Source: Larus michahellis (taxonomy: Eukaryota; Chordata; Aves; Charadriiformes; Laridae). Taken from it: a stretch of 64,000 bases of DNA. Below, in pieces: positions 25,679 to 38,257 of this stretch. The notes under the pieces were generated by a model that was given only the letters and a program-made list of their open reading frames with translations, was not told the origin of the DNA and ran no database searches. The position numbers and the translations under genes were made by a program. The first letter of the stretch is position 1. Each line of letters starts with the position of its first letter. The stretch spans positions 1,927,001-1,991,000 of the forward strand of contig NC_133903.1 of NCBI RefSeq assembly GCF_964199755.1. The letters are read 5' to 3'.

Positions 25679-25742
25679 AAATCATCCACAGAGCTCTCCA
25701 AATCATCCACAGAGCTCTCCAAATCATCCACAGAGCATCTCC
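25679..25742. repeat. 21-bp tandem triplication
   Basis: The unit AAATCATCCACAGAGCTCTCC occurs at 25679-25699 and again, identical, at 25700-25720. The third copy at 25721-25742 is the same except for one inserted base (GCATCTCC for GCTCTCC). A partial fourth copy (AAATCAT) follows. Confidence 0.95.
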
Positions 25743-26144
25743 AAATCATTGCCTTCCATTAAGGAGAGTCAGAATCTATAGCTCCTGATGCCATGAAACT
25801 CCTGGGAACAGCAATCGCCTGGTGAGACCTGCTGAGATCTGTCAGCTAATGTTTCGTCTCCTGCTTTAAAAAATGATCGTTTTGATCAGTTCGGTTGTCT
25901 GACGTGAAACCTCAAGCAACTTTGGTCCAGTTTGGCAAACTTTCCTTTCGTGACTCTCATTTACGATGCGGCTGCTCTAATGAGTGTCGAGGGGGTACGG
26001 GCCACAAGGACAGACCCAGGTCTGCAGTGCCTGGGCAAGTGGTGGCCGGTGGCTTTGCTTCTCTCTAGCAAGTTCTTTTCTGCATCCGTTAGGGTTCCCT
26101 GCAGATCACAGTGTGAGACAATGCCCACGCTAACAACAGCTTTT

Positions 26145-26200
26145 GAATCATAGAATCATTTAGGTTGGAAAAGACCTTTAAGATAATTGAGTCCCACTGT
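26145..26200 (-). mobile_element. CR1 LINE 3' stub
   Basis: GAATCATAGAATCATTTAGG followed by TTGGAAAAGACCTTTAAGAT and AATTGAGTCC is the reverse complement of a CR1 terminus. It is about 55 bp long and more diverged than the 38-kb copy. Confidence 0.9.
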
Positions 26201-27522
26201 AAAAACAAATTTGTAAACAAATATACAACTTTTCACGCATTCGGCTTTTTAAATTTGCCTGTGATACTGGAAATCCTGAGTGCCACTGATTTCAGGTGAT
26301 TTTCAGAAAGCCAGCACCTTGGGAGTATCTTTAGGACTAATAGTGCAATGTCAAATGAGCTCAAAAGGCAGCATTTGAGCGATAACGGGTGCAGCGTGGT
26401 ACCCACACAACCTCCTTGAGAGAGCAGCGCTGCAGAAAGTGCCTTTAGACTCCAGCAACCGCGGGACAATGTCTATGATTATCATTACGTCGCCATCGTA
26501 ACATTAAAACCTGGGTGCATCGCATTCTTATAGGCCACAGTTCTCAACAGCACTAACACACCCAGCAGTCCAGTGAAGCCGGGAAGCACGTCCGTACCCA
26601 GCTGGCACGGATCCGACATGTTGGCTCTACAGCCGGGCTGGATATCCAACAACCTGCGGCACGGACCAGCTACATCCCACCTGCACGGGACTACGCTGTC
26701 GACGGCTGAACCTCCCCACTTCTACCTAGGCACATTTGTATTAGTTGAGAAATAGCATCCAGACCCGAGAGAGAGGAACAAAGCTGTCTGGAGCAGTCAC
26801 CGAAATAGCCACAAACACAAAGGTACTTTAAAAAAATGACAATCAATCATAAACCCAGTGTAGCTTAAAGCAGCAGAAACAACTGAGCCAGAGGGCATTT
26901 CCTAGGGACACACGAGAGGCCAGGGTTACGGCCCAGACATGACTACACCCAGCCCGTCATTAATCACCAGGAAACGCCTTTGCCTTGATCGTTTAGTATT
27001 TAAGATCGTAGATGTTTGACATGGGAAGACCTTTTCAATCATTTATTCATCCTCCCGTTGCAGTATCTCAGACAATCTTCCCCTTCAGTGTTTCTTTGAC
27101 ACAGTCTGCATTAAACCTGTGCTGTACCTCATGTATTCCCCTCGAAGTAAAAGAAATGTTTGTATTAGATGGAACAAGACAAGATTCAGGTGGAGAGAGA
27201 CCAGTAAACATAGTGAAAAGCCAAAAGAAGCAGAAAACACTACACCAGCTGCAATTTGTTTCATGCACGGAGAGCGCTGCAATGCCTATGCAAAAAAAAC
27301 CCTGGGGTTTACTCAAAGAAAAAAAAAAGGGATTTTTTTCATGAAGCCTTTTCAGTTGCAAGGCTTTTCAGAATCATAAGAAGAAGTTTTACAGTCTTTT
27401 GACTTCAAAATGTTGCCCTTGAGGCGCAGCGGCAGAGCTAACATCAGGCCAGACCACGCAGGTGTCCCACAGAGGCGCATCCATGTGTTGGGGGACTCGA
27501 GCCTTCACGACAGCCACCAGCA

Positions 27523-27544
27523 TCCCCCACCATCAGGTGGGGGA
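27523..27544. repeat. Perfect 9-bp GC-rich inverted repeat, 4-nt loop
   Basis: TCCCCCACC and GGTGGGGGA flank ATCA, within a locally GC-rich part of the 17.4-kb intron. Confidence 0.9.
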
Positions 27545-30500
27545 ACACCACGGTGGCCTCCGTGCTCCCCAGCCTCGCTGCCACAGTGGTCCCGTGCTTC
27601 TCTTCCATGCCACCGGCTGCCAAGCGGGGCTGGGAAGCCTGGGAGCCAATGACGGAGGGATAAGGATCCCAGCTCCGAGCCTCGGGAGGAGCCCCAGCCC
27701 GGGGTGGGATCCTCCTTGGCCAGTTGTCCTGGCTCCATGCCCAGAGAGCTGGGAAGCGGTTGCGCCACGGCCCGGCCTTTGGGGTCCCTCTGCATTTTCA
27801 TCTTTACTCCGTCCTAGGATTTTAGTTGCCCCTTTTATCACACCTGTGGCAGGGGTGAGGAAAAGCAGATGCCCTCAGTGAAGGTGGGCTCCCATGGCGG
27901 GCTTTAATGAATCATCGCAGTGATACTTGGCCTCGACTAATCAGTAGCTTCTGTGGGAAAACAACTGAATTAATATTCATCCCGGTGCCAGATTTTAAAG
28001 ACCGCCTGTGCCAAGCGCTGCGGATTATTGGCAACAAGGCACTGTTTTCCTCCCTCAGACATGTCAGCGTACAAAGCAATAAAAGTCACAAAGGAAAAAA
28101 AATGTTGCATTTTAGAGATTCTTTCTTTCTACAAAGCTAGCCATTATCTTGACTCTCTCTGAAGCCAGGAAACGTCCACTGAGTCAACATAAAAGTGACT
28201 CTATAATGGGTTATTCATCAACTGTTGATATTTGTGCCTGACCTGCCAGGGCTCATCTCCTGGAAGCAGAGACGGGGAGGGCTCCCACCTACAGCAGGGC
28301 AGGGCCCGACGGGACAGAAAACAAGGGAACAGCGCTGCACCTCCCTCACCCTGCCCACAAAACCCTTCCCGGTGAAAATCGGTTCGAGCCATTAATGTTG
28401 TTTTACGGCCCAATTACTCCTACCACCATCTGCTTCTTTGTGAAAACATTCTGTAGATGTTGAAGTAACCAGACCAAGCAAAAAGCCGAGAGAGACGTCG
28501 TCACCGCCCGCGAATGCAGTGACCGGGGCTGGGCGAGCAGCTGGGGCCAGCCCGGGCAGCCGCTTCCGAGCAAGAAATCAGACTTGGAGCAAACTGGGGG
28601 AAGGAGAGAAGGGAGTTTATCACGGAGATCAGGAAAATCCCTCCCTGGAAAGCTCTCTTTAAACCCTTTCAGTTGGCGGATCTTGTGTATTCAAAGGACC
28701 AAACTCTGAAATTCAGAAGAAAAAAACTCATGTGCTCAAAGTTTCCTCTCCCTGAAGCACGCTGCAGAGAGCTTCGCATGCTCCGCAAGCTCCACGCTAC
28801 ACAGCTAATGAATGAGCCCTAAGGGGTACGTTCTTCCAGCAAATCTGCAGTCACCTCGACGCTACCTTTGCAGAGGAGGGACAAAAGCCATCCCAGTAAG
28901 GGACAGCTTTACGTGATGCAGAGGAAGGGATGAACTCCAGCAGGGATGAGGAAATTCTCTATTCCTCTTCCACCAGGTTGGACACCACTGTATTTCAGTC
29001 TTGTTTACATTGCAGTATTATTGCTTAAAGACAGAGAAGCGCTCCGCAGGACGGAGCTCCTAGCTCCTGAGACAGCAGATGCCTTTAATTGCAGTTTAGA
29101 TTTAACGTGCCTCGGGCCATAAACTTCTTGGTCACGTTGACTAAGTGCTCTGAATCAGGGCTTGTGAGCTCGGTCTTCAATGCCAAAAGAGCTCATAAGG
29201 ATCCCGAGAAGCTCCTGAAAACCTGGAGGGGTAAACAGCCTGCGCTGCTCTCCGTACTCACACGGAGAGGTATGTTGCTACCTGGGAACCTCTGCTGCTT
29301 TTGCAGCCTTCCACGGCAGGAGGACACCACTGGACAGGACTAAAGAGAGAAGAGTCAAAGCATCAACCACTCCTTAAAGCAAGTATTAGCTAAATAAAAA
29401 GTCACAGGCTGTTTTGAATACAGAGAAAACACAGTGTTCTGATTTTTATGAAAATTCAAAGGGAGCATGTATATATATTAAGAACGAAACTGCCAATTAC
29501 TAACTTTGGGTTTTACTTCTCTGCACACCAAACGATCTCCAAGTTTTCCACGTATCCTATAGTGGTAAGAGACCAGGGTGTGTCTGTATTTCCAGCATAA
29601 ACTTCAATTTTATGGGTTTACAAATCAGATGTTTTAAATTACAGCTGAATGAGACTGAAGACTCCTACACAAGTTGTCATGTCAGAAGCGAACCGGGGAG
29701 ACATTCATACGCTTTTCTTTGCGCTGGGTATAGCACGTGCAGAAGAGAGGTTATGAAAACTGCTTTTAAGCCTTTGAGAATAGCACGGGTATGCTGCATC
29801 CTCCGGGTGGATTTGCTTCAAGACCTAGGGTCACCAATGTCCCAGTGACACAGGGTAACACAGCAATAAGTCCTGCATGTACCTCCTGATGCTGGCACAA
29901 GCAATGTTTTCATCGCAACGTCCTGGAAGACCACGAGCATATCACCGCTCAGCTGCCATGTTAGCCCTTTGGGACTCCAACTGCATCATTCCTGGGACGG
30001 CTTTTATGTTACAGCTAAGGATCAGCAGCTCTAGGGCTGCGTTCCAAGAGAAGACAAATCCTTTGAACTATGTAGCCAAAGACACTGCAAATATTCCTTT
30101 AGCCAGTAAATTATCTTGGATCTTTATTCTTTGCCAACCTTCGATTTATGAAAGACTTTTATAGAAAAACAAGGGAATAAACACATATCAATCAGCAATA
30201 CAAAGTGTGAGTGACTTCACATAACCTGCAGTTAGAAAATAACACCCATCATTTTTGGGTGGTAAAATTTAACATAAAGGCAAAGTATGGTCTGTTGATG
30301 CATTAGCCTGGGATTCCGGCCATAGGGCTAGCGCTGCTTCTCTGCCTCAGACATTCTGTGAGCCAAATCACGAAGGTCCAGACCTTCAAGGTGCCTAATT
30401 CCTCTTGAAAGTCTTCAGCAGGAATAAAGAACTATCTTAATTCTCGTGCCTGGGCTTCAGAGCACAACACGCAACGCGGAGGTGGCTTCACACACCTCAT

Positions 30501-33192
30501 CACACAGGTGTAGTGAGGAGAAACCCCGTGAAGTTCATGAGATGTTCATGTAAGACAGATATGTAGCTAAGATAAAATGAGCTGGGTAAAAGGCGGTTGG
30601 TTACCTGTGCTACATACCGCAGTCATTACGACTCTCAAGATTATTTGGTCATACTACATGGATGTGCCAATCCAGGTGAGAATTTTTTTCCATAACAAAA
30701 TATTGGCTACGTACATTGCTTTTATATTGGTAAAGACTTCTTTTAAAGAAAGCTTCATTTTCATAGTATAAAAGCTAGATGATCTTCATGGTGTTGGAGA
30801 AGGATGAGGCAACAGGACTTAATTCTGATTGTGGACGCAAGATTGAGTCATGACTGGGTTTGACAGTATTTTTTTAACCGTACATTTTTAAACTATTATA
30901 CATTATTCTCCAGTCTCTGGGTTCATAGCAACTCACCGAATTTACATACAGTTGTCCTGGTTTCTGCCACAAACGAGGAACAAAATCTGCAAAGTTCTAA
31001 AATAGACTAGAAATATTGGCTAATCTGAAGTTTCACAAAATTGTTAAGAAAATGCTCCATCGTACATCACTTCGGAGGGTTCAGATTTTGCAGAATTTAC
31101 CGCAGGTGACTGCACTGCGGTGGTTATTAGCGGGGCCAAAGAAAGAGTGGGAAGGAAGAGCCAAAAGCTGCAGTCACTGACAGGTCCTCCATGGCTGGTG
31201 GGAAGAAGAAGAGGAGCAGCCAGTTGCTTCCTATGGAACACTGTCCCTTTCCGACAGAGGAGGGATCAGGATACGCTCAAGGATACGATTGCCTGTGTAG
31301 GGACATCGTGTATATGCGCAGCCTCATCCACTGTCCACGGAAGTCAAAGTCGAACTGAGCTTAACAAGAGCTGATGTTTTAGCCCCTTTGACTCAGCAAA
31401 ACACTTCACCCCCATTCCTCGTCGGGATGGGACCCAATCACACACCGAAATCCCAATCTTTGACCTCAGCTGGCCATTACAAACACCATCCTGAGCGCAG
31501 AGGCACTCCGAAGCAGGGCCAATGGAAACGCTACCGCTCCACTACGACTAGGTGATATCGAGAAAACTGAATGCCCCTCTCCTGTAACAGCTCTATGGGA
31601 AACAATCCCTCTGCAGTTAAAAATAAGAAAAGGACAGGGCCCTCGGTGACTGCTGGCTCTGTTTATTCAGTATATTTTGTTTATTAGGTATATTAGGAGT
31701 CGCTGTAGACTGCCTTTGACAAACATTTTTGGTATCAACAAAATCCCGGTAACATTAAGCAGTTCAGATTGCAGCCTTTGAAACTCCTTTTCTAGACAAC
31801 ATTCATCTTCCTAATTAATAATTAATCACACTGTGTTTTTAAAGAGATTATCAGGTGTGATAGCAGAGTGTGCCTAAGGCAGTGACTTCATTAACCATAC
31901 GGAAGAAGTTTACTTTGTAGTTCTCCTGCCTGTCGCAGGGGTAGGTGCCAAAGGGGTCTCTCTTGGGTTAGAAAGTCAAAGAGCAACAATTTAGAGCAGG
32001 AAACAATCGGGCTATTATTTTTCTTCTTTTCTTTTCCTTCTTAAGGAGCTTTTAAATCATAAATCTTCAGATGCTTGTTGTGTAATTTAAGACCCAAGTC
32101 GACTTTTCCTACGAGCAGGCCCAATTCCGTGAAGAGCGGCGCGTCCTTCCGAGCCAGGCCGAGGACCTTCCTCCGCTGGTGCCCGTTACCATGGCAGGAG
32201 AGTTTACAAACACTCTTCCACCTAACGAGAGAGGCTCCACAGCACACCAAGAGTGGCAGCAGGGCTGGAAACACTGATTTCACCTACAGGACAGTATCTC
32301 AAGTAGACTCTCAGCAAGAACTCGCAGCAGATCCTGCCCAGACTGGAACCAGTTTGTGGCCCTGACTGGAAATGTCAACAGCGGCATGAAAGCCAGCGGC
32401 CCCCCGAGGATTACAAGGCTGTTTTCAATGTGATCAGCCAAGAATAGAGCTGGACAAATAACCATTACCAATTAATTTGGTTCATTTCTGTCAATGAGGC
32501 AGCTCCGTGCACTAATTCTGGAAGGATTTCTGCACTGTCGATGAAAATGTTTCTCTTACTTGCCAGTTTTGCTATTCCCCCTGCCTGGTTTCAGCACTGA
32601 CGGATACTTTCTGCCTTGTCCCATTAAGCTTTTGCTCACCTTTATGAAGTGTCATTAGGATTATTCCCACCGATGGGGAAACAGGGAGGGTAACGTTCTG
32701 CCCGCAGACTGGATGGATAACACAGGTGAGATGGAAAATCAGAGCCCCCGACTCTGCCTCCTCTCCAACCAGCAGGATAATAACAAAGAAAAATCCCCAG
32801 CTTTTTTGAAGTGCTTTTCACAAAGGAGTTGCAGAGGAGGGTGCAACAACCCCCTGTAACCTAGCACTGATCTACAATTAAATATACTAGTTTTTAAAGT
32901 CAAAAACAAAAATCTAATGCGAAACTACTTGATACAATGGGTCCATTTCTCCTTGAATTTTCTCCTGTGAATTATCTTCTATTTTTAGGTCTTTTATTTT
33001 TAGGCTGCTGCATGCTATTGCCGGGCAACTCGACCAACTATTAATTGGAAATGTTTTGCTTCTCACGCAGTTTTATTCCTTTGCCTTTCTGCACCACTTA
33101 ACCCAAGCTGTCCTGCGAGGAGATGACAGGCTAGGGAGAGCACGCTGAAAGGACAGTGACAAGCTGTGCTCTCGGGGCGCAGTGTGGCACTG

Positions 33193-33216
33193 TTATAAAC
33201 CTTTCGGGGTTTATAA
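33193..33216. repeat. Perfect 9-bp inverted repeat, 6-nt loop
   Basis: TTATAAACC and GGTTTATAA flank TTTCGG. It lies in the same intron as the hairpin at 33669-33692, about 0.45 kb away. Confidence 0.9.
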
Positions 33217-33668
33217 TACCTCCTACACCTGCGCACGTTTGTGCCCGGGCAGGCATTTTTCTTGCGCTATGTCAAACTTTACGGAGCATTAGGGCCACAC
33301 GGCAGCAGTCCAGCAAGGTCCCGGTCTGCAGCTGAGATGAAAAGACTCCCCGAGCAGCGTCGGCGGAGTCCCGTGACAATGTCCATGTGCCGTCTGCGGT
33401 GCTCGGTCGTGACAAGCAGATCCAAATGCTGTGACACGGCGGGGACAGGGGATGGGGAACCCAGCAGGGCACTTCACGGACCCGGGTCCCGCAGCTGCCT
33501 TACGGACTTTCTTCAAGGTGCTGTGCCACCAGCCAACTTCGCAGCTGAACTTGGGAGAGCGGTACACGATCATAACCGCTATTTTTAATCCTATAGTCAC
33601 TACCTTCCTCAGTAACCTAGACAACAGCAAAAACCTCATTTCTTTCCAGTTCCAGAGCACTACTACAC

Positions 33669-33692
33669 CAGTTTGAACTACTGTTCAAACTG
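33669..33692. repeat. Perfect 10-bp inverted repeat, 4-nt loop
   Basis: CAGTTTGAAC and GTTCAAACTG flank TACT. Intronic; no neighbouring gene feature explains it. Confidence 0.9.
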
Positions 33693-34736
33693 AAGTCAGT
33701 GGCAAAGCACGAGTCGGGAATAAAATCACCCCCGTTCAACTGGCATTTCATTTAAAGGGACTTCACATTTGCTGGGATATTTAACTCTGCAAAGCTGACA
33801 CGCCTGTGCAAGCTACCACTTTAAAACGCTAGCTAAAAATATTTGCGTTATCTGAAGTCGGAGGAATAAATCCTCCCCACTGCTGGGCACACAGTGTGGC
33901 AGTGCACAATACAACTGCAAATTTATTTGTTAGAAACTGTACATCTGTTATGATTTACGCTTGCCAAAATATAATTCTTTATGGCAACAATTGTTTCATG
34001 GTGCTTAAAGTTTTTCACCTCCGTGCCAGGAATCTCATATGGGATAATTCCGTGACCTTGGAATCCAGCAGATACATTCCACATCTGTCTGGTCTGGGAA
34101 AGCCCGAGTTTGTTGTGTGAAAACCAGAGTGGGAAAGTAAGACCTGGAAATATCTGAAAATACAGAAACTGCAGGGCTGCCTCTTTTTTCCTTTTTTTTT
34201 TTTTAATTACCACTTTCAAGCGCAGTAAATCAGTCTCACAGAAGCGGTTACTTTGCTTTTGTAAGCCGACATTCGCTTCTGATCCTATCTTCAAATTAAG
34301 GAATATGGTATAAACATTAAAATAATTCTATCTCTGGAAAAAAATCACAGCCCTCAGATATTAAAACTAAATCTTGTTGAAGGCTGCTTGAGATTTCAAT
34401 GGAAAAGCACCCACCCTACTGTGAAGCCTACTGTGCGAGCGAACTTCTTACTGGTGCCTGTGAAGGCTGAGGATGGCAGAAAAACCGTAGCTGCCCTGGA
34501 ATCTCAGGGTAGTACTTTCTTATTACACTTTTTAACAAAAAATGAACCATAAACAGCTTTGTGAGCAGTGAACTTAAAAAGCCCTGGTTTGCTGTGTCTC
34601 TTCCCTGTCCACATTTTCTGTCATTCTAATAATTTGGCTGAGCTCCTGCTGAGCCTTGCTCTCCACGGGGCACTGCAGCATTTCCACGCGTACAGCCCGC
34701 ACCCCAAATAACCTGCACCCTGCTGCCGCGGTCGGA

Positions 34737-34790
34737 GTAGACGAGCTGAAGTGTCCCTTCCAACCTAGGCAAGTCCATGATTCTATGGTT
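34737..34790 (+). mobile_element. CR1 LINE 3' stub
   Basis: GTCCCTTCCAACCTAGGC followed by AAGTCCATGATTCTATGG is the CR1 terminus in forward orientation, with a diverged tail. About 50 bp are recognisable. Confidence 0.85.
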
Positions 34791-37503
34791 CCACCACCTG
34801 TGCAACACTGGAGACCAGAAGGTGGACAGAAAGCCACAAAAAAAAAGGTTATACTAAGTAAAAAGGAGAAGAGGAGAATGTGCTTGCTTGACAAAAGGGG
34901 GAGACTACGTATTCTTGTCCATACTAACCAGGATGATATTCCTGGTTTAAAGCAGGAATTGCCGTTCTGATCATCACCGAAGCTGGAACTCTCCCTTTCA
35001 AAGGGTTTCATGGTGGCACGTCAGCCTGCAGATCCTGAAGGTGCCAATTCACTCGTAGGCTGGGTCTTTCTGCAGGACCAAGATCCTTAAGAGACGGCAG
35101 CCCAAAGGGATGTCGCAGAGGAAGGCAGCAATGCAGGCTCATCAGAAATGAGCGACTGATTTATGAAGGTCATACAAAACTGTGCTAACAATTTAAAATC
35201 CATGCGTGAGTCCTGGGTGTCTTAGAGAAGCTGTTACGATAGGAGTCACAAGATCCCACCTGGAACCAGCATTTGCGATGCTGGTGCACCAAAGCTTTGT
35301 AAATCGGTAACTGCTTTGTCTAAGGCGTGCCATGAGTGACCATGGTTTATAATAAATGAGCACCTTGCCCCAGAATTGCATGGCAGAGCTTAGCTTTGTA
35401 GTGCCGGACACAGAGCACTCCAAAGGAGGTTGCCTTCTGGTGATACATGAAGTGCTTTCTGCATGTATAGCAGTCCAGCAAATTGGCTGCATTTTGGATG
35501 TTTTGGATTATAAAGCCACACACATCAAAAACCATATGAAAGAAGCTAATGACTTTTCAACATATTTGACAACAAAACAGACAAAACTACTTTCAACCAG
35601 TTTGTAGAGTACCGTGTTCCTGGCGGCTCGCATCAGCTCTCCTGCAGAAAAGTTTAACATCAAAAATGTAAACTCTTGTGAAATCAGGTTTAAAATACTA
35701 AGCTTAAAGTATGTGTGAGCGGGCACAAATACTACTGCAGCACAAGGAATAGTTGATCCTGGACGTTCACTCTTTAATGCAGAAAATTGTAGGTAATTTC
35801 CAAAGTGCGAAACGATGTAAGATTTATAGTGGAAGGGTGAGGCGAGCAGATACTTTATGATTACGCAGTGTGCAGTGTTAATGCTTTTCTACCCGTTCAA
35901 GTCTTAACAGCTGTTCCACCAAGAGGGTGGAGGATATAAGGCCCTTGGTAATTCTTAAGCAAGCTGCCAATTTTCCACATGGGATTCGATGGCTAAGAAA
36001 ATGAGGTTTTCCTTGTCTCCTGCTGCTGCAAGGAACAACAGGACACTTTGTAGCACTACTAGAAATAAATTTTTTTCTTATATCCTAAGTATCTTGTTAA
36101 TGAAAAAAAAATCCCTACCTAGTGTTAGTCTCTTTTATTCTGACACTCTTGTTTGGAAGGGGCACTGCTCCTCACATATTTAAGGTTCCTTAAGTGTCCA
36201 GCCGTGTGACATACAGGTGCTGTTACTTGCGCCGACAATTTTGTGAGCATCAGAAGAGAAACCATGTTTGTAAATCAAGCGTGGATTTCAGCACCAGCAT
36301 CCAACACTCAAGAGGAAAGAAAGAATGACATTTTAAGCATCAGATATTGATTATGAACCAAATTCTGTCTGCCTTGGACAGAGGCACCTAAGCATATCAT
36401 CCCAGGTAAGGAGCAAGCAAAGGAAAAGCTGTTGGCCCCTAGGCCATTTGCCGTGGGGCTGCACGACCCCCCCATCACCTGAGTGGGGCAGGGTCTCTCT
36501 CCTCCTAAATCCCACCATGTCCCAGCAGCCTGACGGAGCCAGTGATGTACCCTGGGTACACACAGCCAGATCCCAGGGCAACACCACCTTCCTCACACCC
36601 ATCTGACCCACCTTCTCCCCCTGTGAGGGACCCGGATCCCCTCCTGGCTGCTGGGCCACCGCTGCCCTGTTGCTGGTCATGGAACGTCTGGCTTGGGATT
36701 TGCGCTGGAACTGCCACCAACCAGCCAGATGTTGTCATTCCCGGTCTATGGATTTGTGTACAGACACTCACAGCTGGTACTGAAAAGCTCCTGCTTCAAT
36801 ACGTACACAATTACGTCCTAATGCCGGCTTGTTACTCTAGTCTGAGTCTCTCTAATACCCTTCTATAACTTGCTGTATCACAGCGCCTAGGTATTTGTAA
36901 GAGATACCGAGGATCCAAATATTTATGTCAGAAAGGCAGAAAAAACCCTGCCAGCATCTGTTTGCAGAAGTGAGCTGGTGGAAGTGGAGTGTCCCAAAAA
37001 GATGTCAGCTTTTCAGCTGCCTGACAGCTCTGTCTGCCTGCCTGAGAGAAAACAAGAAAACGCCTCAGCCATTTGGGCTGAGTTTAAGGCAAAACAAAGA
37101 ACAAATTATCCGTTTTCAGATCAGGTCTCCCGCTCCAGTTTACAGATGTTTGTTTGTGATTTTCCCTGTAAGTCCCTGTGGCAACAGTGATCAATGCGGC
37201 GTGCAGTTGGCCAGCCTGGGTGAGGTATCGGCAGTTTGGAACAAGAAAAAATCTCATGTAGAAAACAAACCTTCAAACAGTCAAGACACCAGACACACCT
37301 CAAAATTCCACTGCGTCTTCAATTTACTGGAAATCAGGGATCGTCCCACTTAAGACATTTCCATGGAACTGATGTCTGAATTCATTTGAATTTTGAGTAA
37401 TTCGTGTGGTTTGAGTGGAGTTTATGCTAAAGAGATTAAACTGCACTCAAGTGCCTTTTAATACAAAATCTTGATCTTTACCAGGAAATGACCGAGCGCA
37501 TCA

Positions 37504-37665
<162 letters not shown>

Positions 37666-38084
37666 TTATTATAAAAAGACTCTAACTTCGCCTGAAGATT
37701 CGGATCTAAAGTGACAGCTCTGCTATGCCTGGTTCTGTTGCAAAAGAAACATTTCTTTCATGCAGGCACTTTGCACAAACTCCAGTTGGGAAACACGAAT
37801 GTATTTATTCATTGTGTCTTAGGCTTTAGTGATCACCCAGATAGTCATCTTAGAAGTTGGACAAGAAAAGTTGGCTCAGGTTCTTCCCGCCTGCGATCGG
37901 ATCTGCACTCCCTGGCACTGGGACAGGAGCAGCCTCGGAGCTGTGTGGGGACACCAGCGCCACGGGAGCGCCCAGGTCCTCTCCTACCACGTCCCACACC
38001 AGGTGTCAGAGCAAGTCCTGCTGTCTCCATCAGAGCTGCTCTCAGCCGCTTACCCATGGGCTGCTGGATAAGAAATGCTGAAGC

Positions 38085-38257
38085 ATCACAGAATCAAGGA
38101 ATCCCAGAATGGTTTGGGTGGGAAGGGACCTTAAAGCCCACCCAGTGCCACCCCCTGCCCTGGGCAGGGACACCTCCTACCAGCCCAGGTTGCTCCAAGC
38201 CCCGTCCAACCTGGCCTTGAACCCCTCCAGGGATGGGGCAGCCACAGCTTCTCTGGG
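38085..38257 (-). mobile_element. CR1 LINE 3' end, 173 bp
   Basis: Read on the minus strand it runs from CCCAGAGAAGCTGTGGCTGC through TTTAAGGTCCCTTCCCACCC to a tail of three 8-bp units of the ATTCTGTG type. It is heavily 5'-truncated, which is normal for CR1. Over about 150 bp before the tail I count only two differences from the copy at 6539-6695, so both belong to one young subfamily. It lies in a PRKAR1B intron in the same orientation as the gene. Confidence 0.95.
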
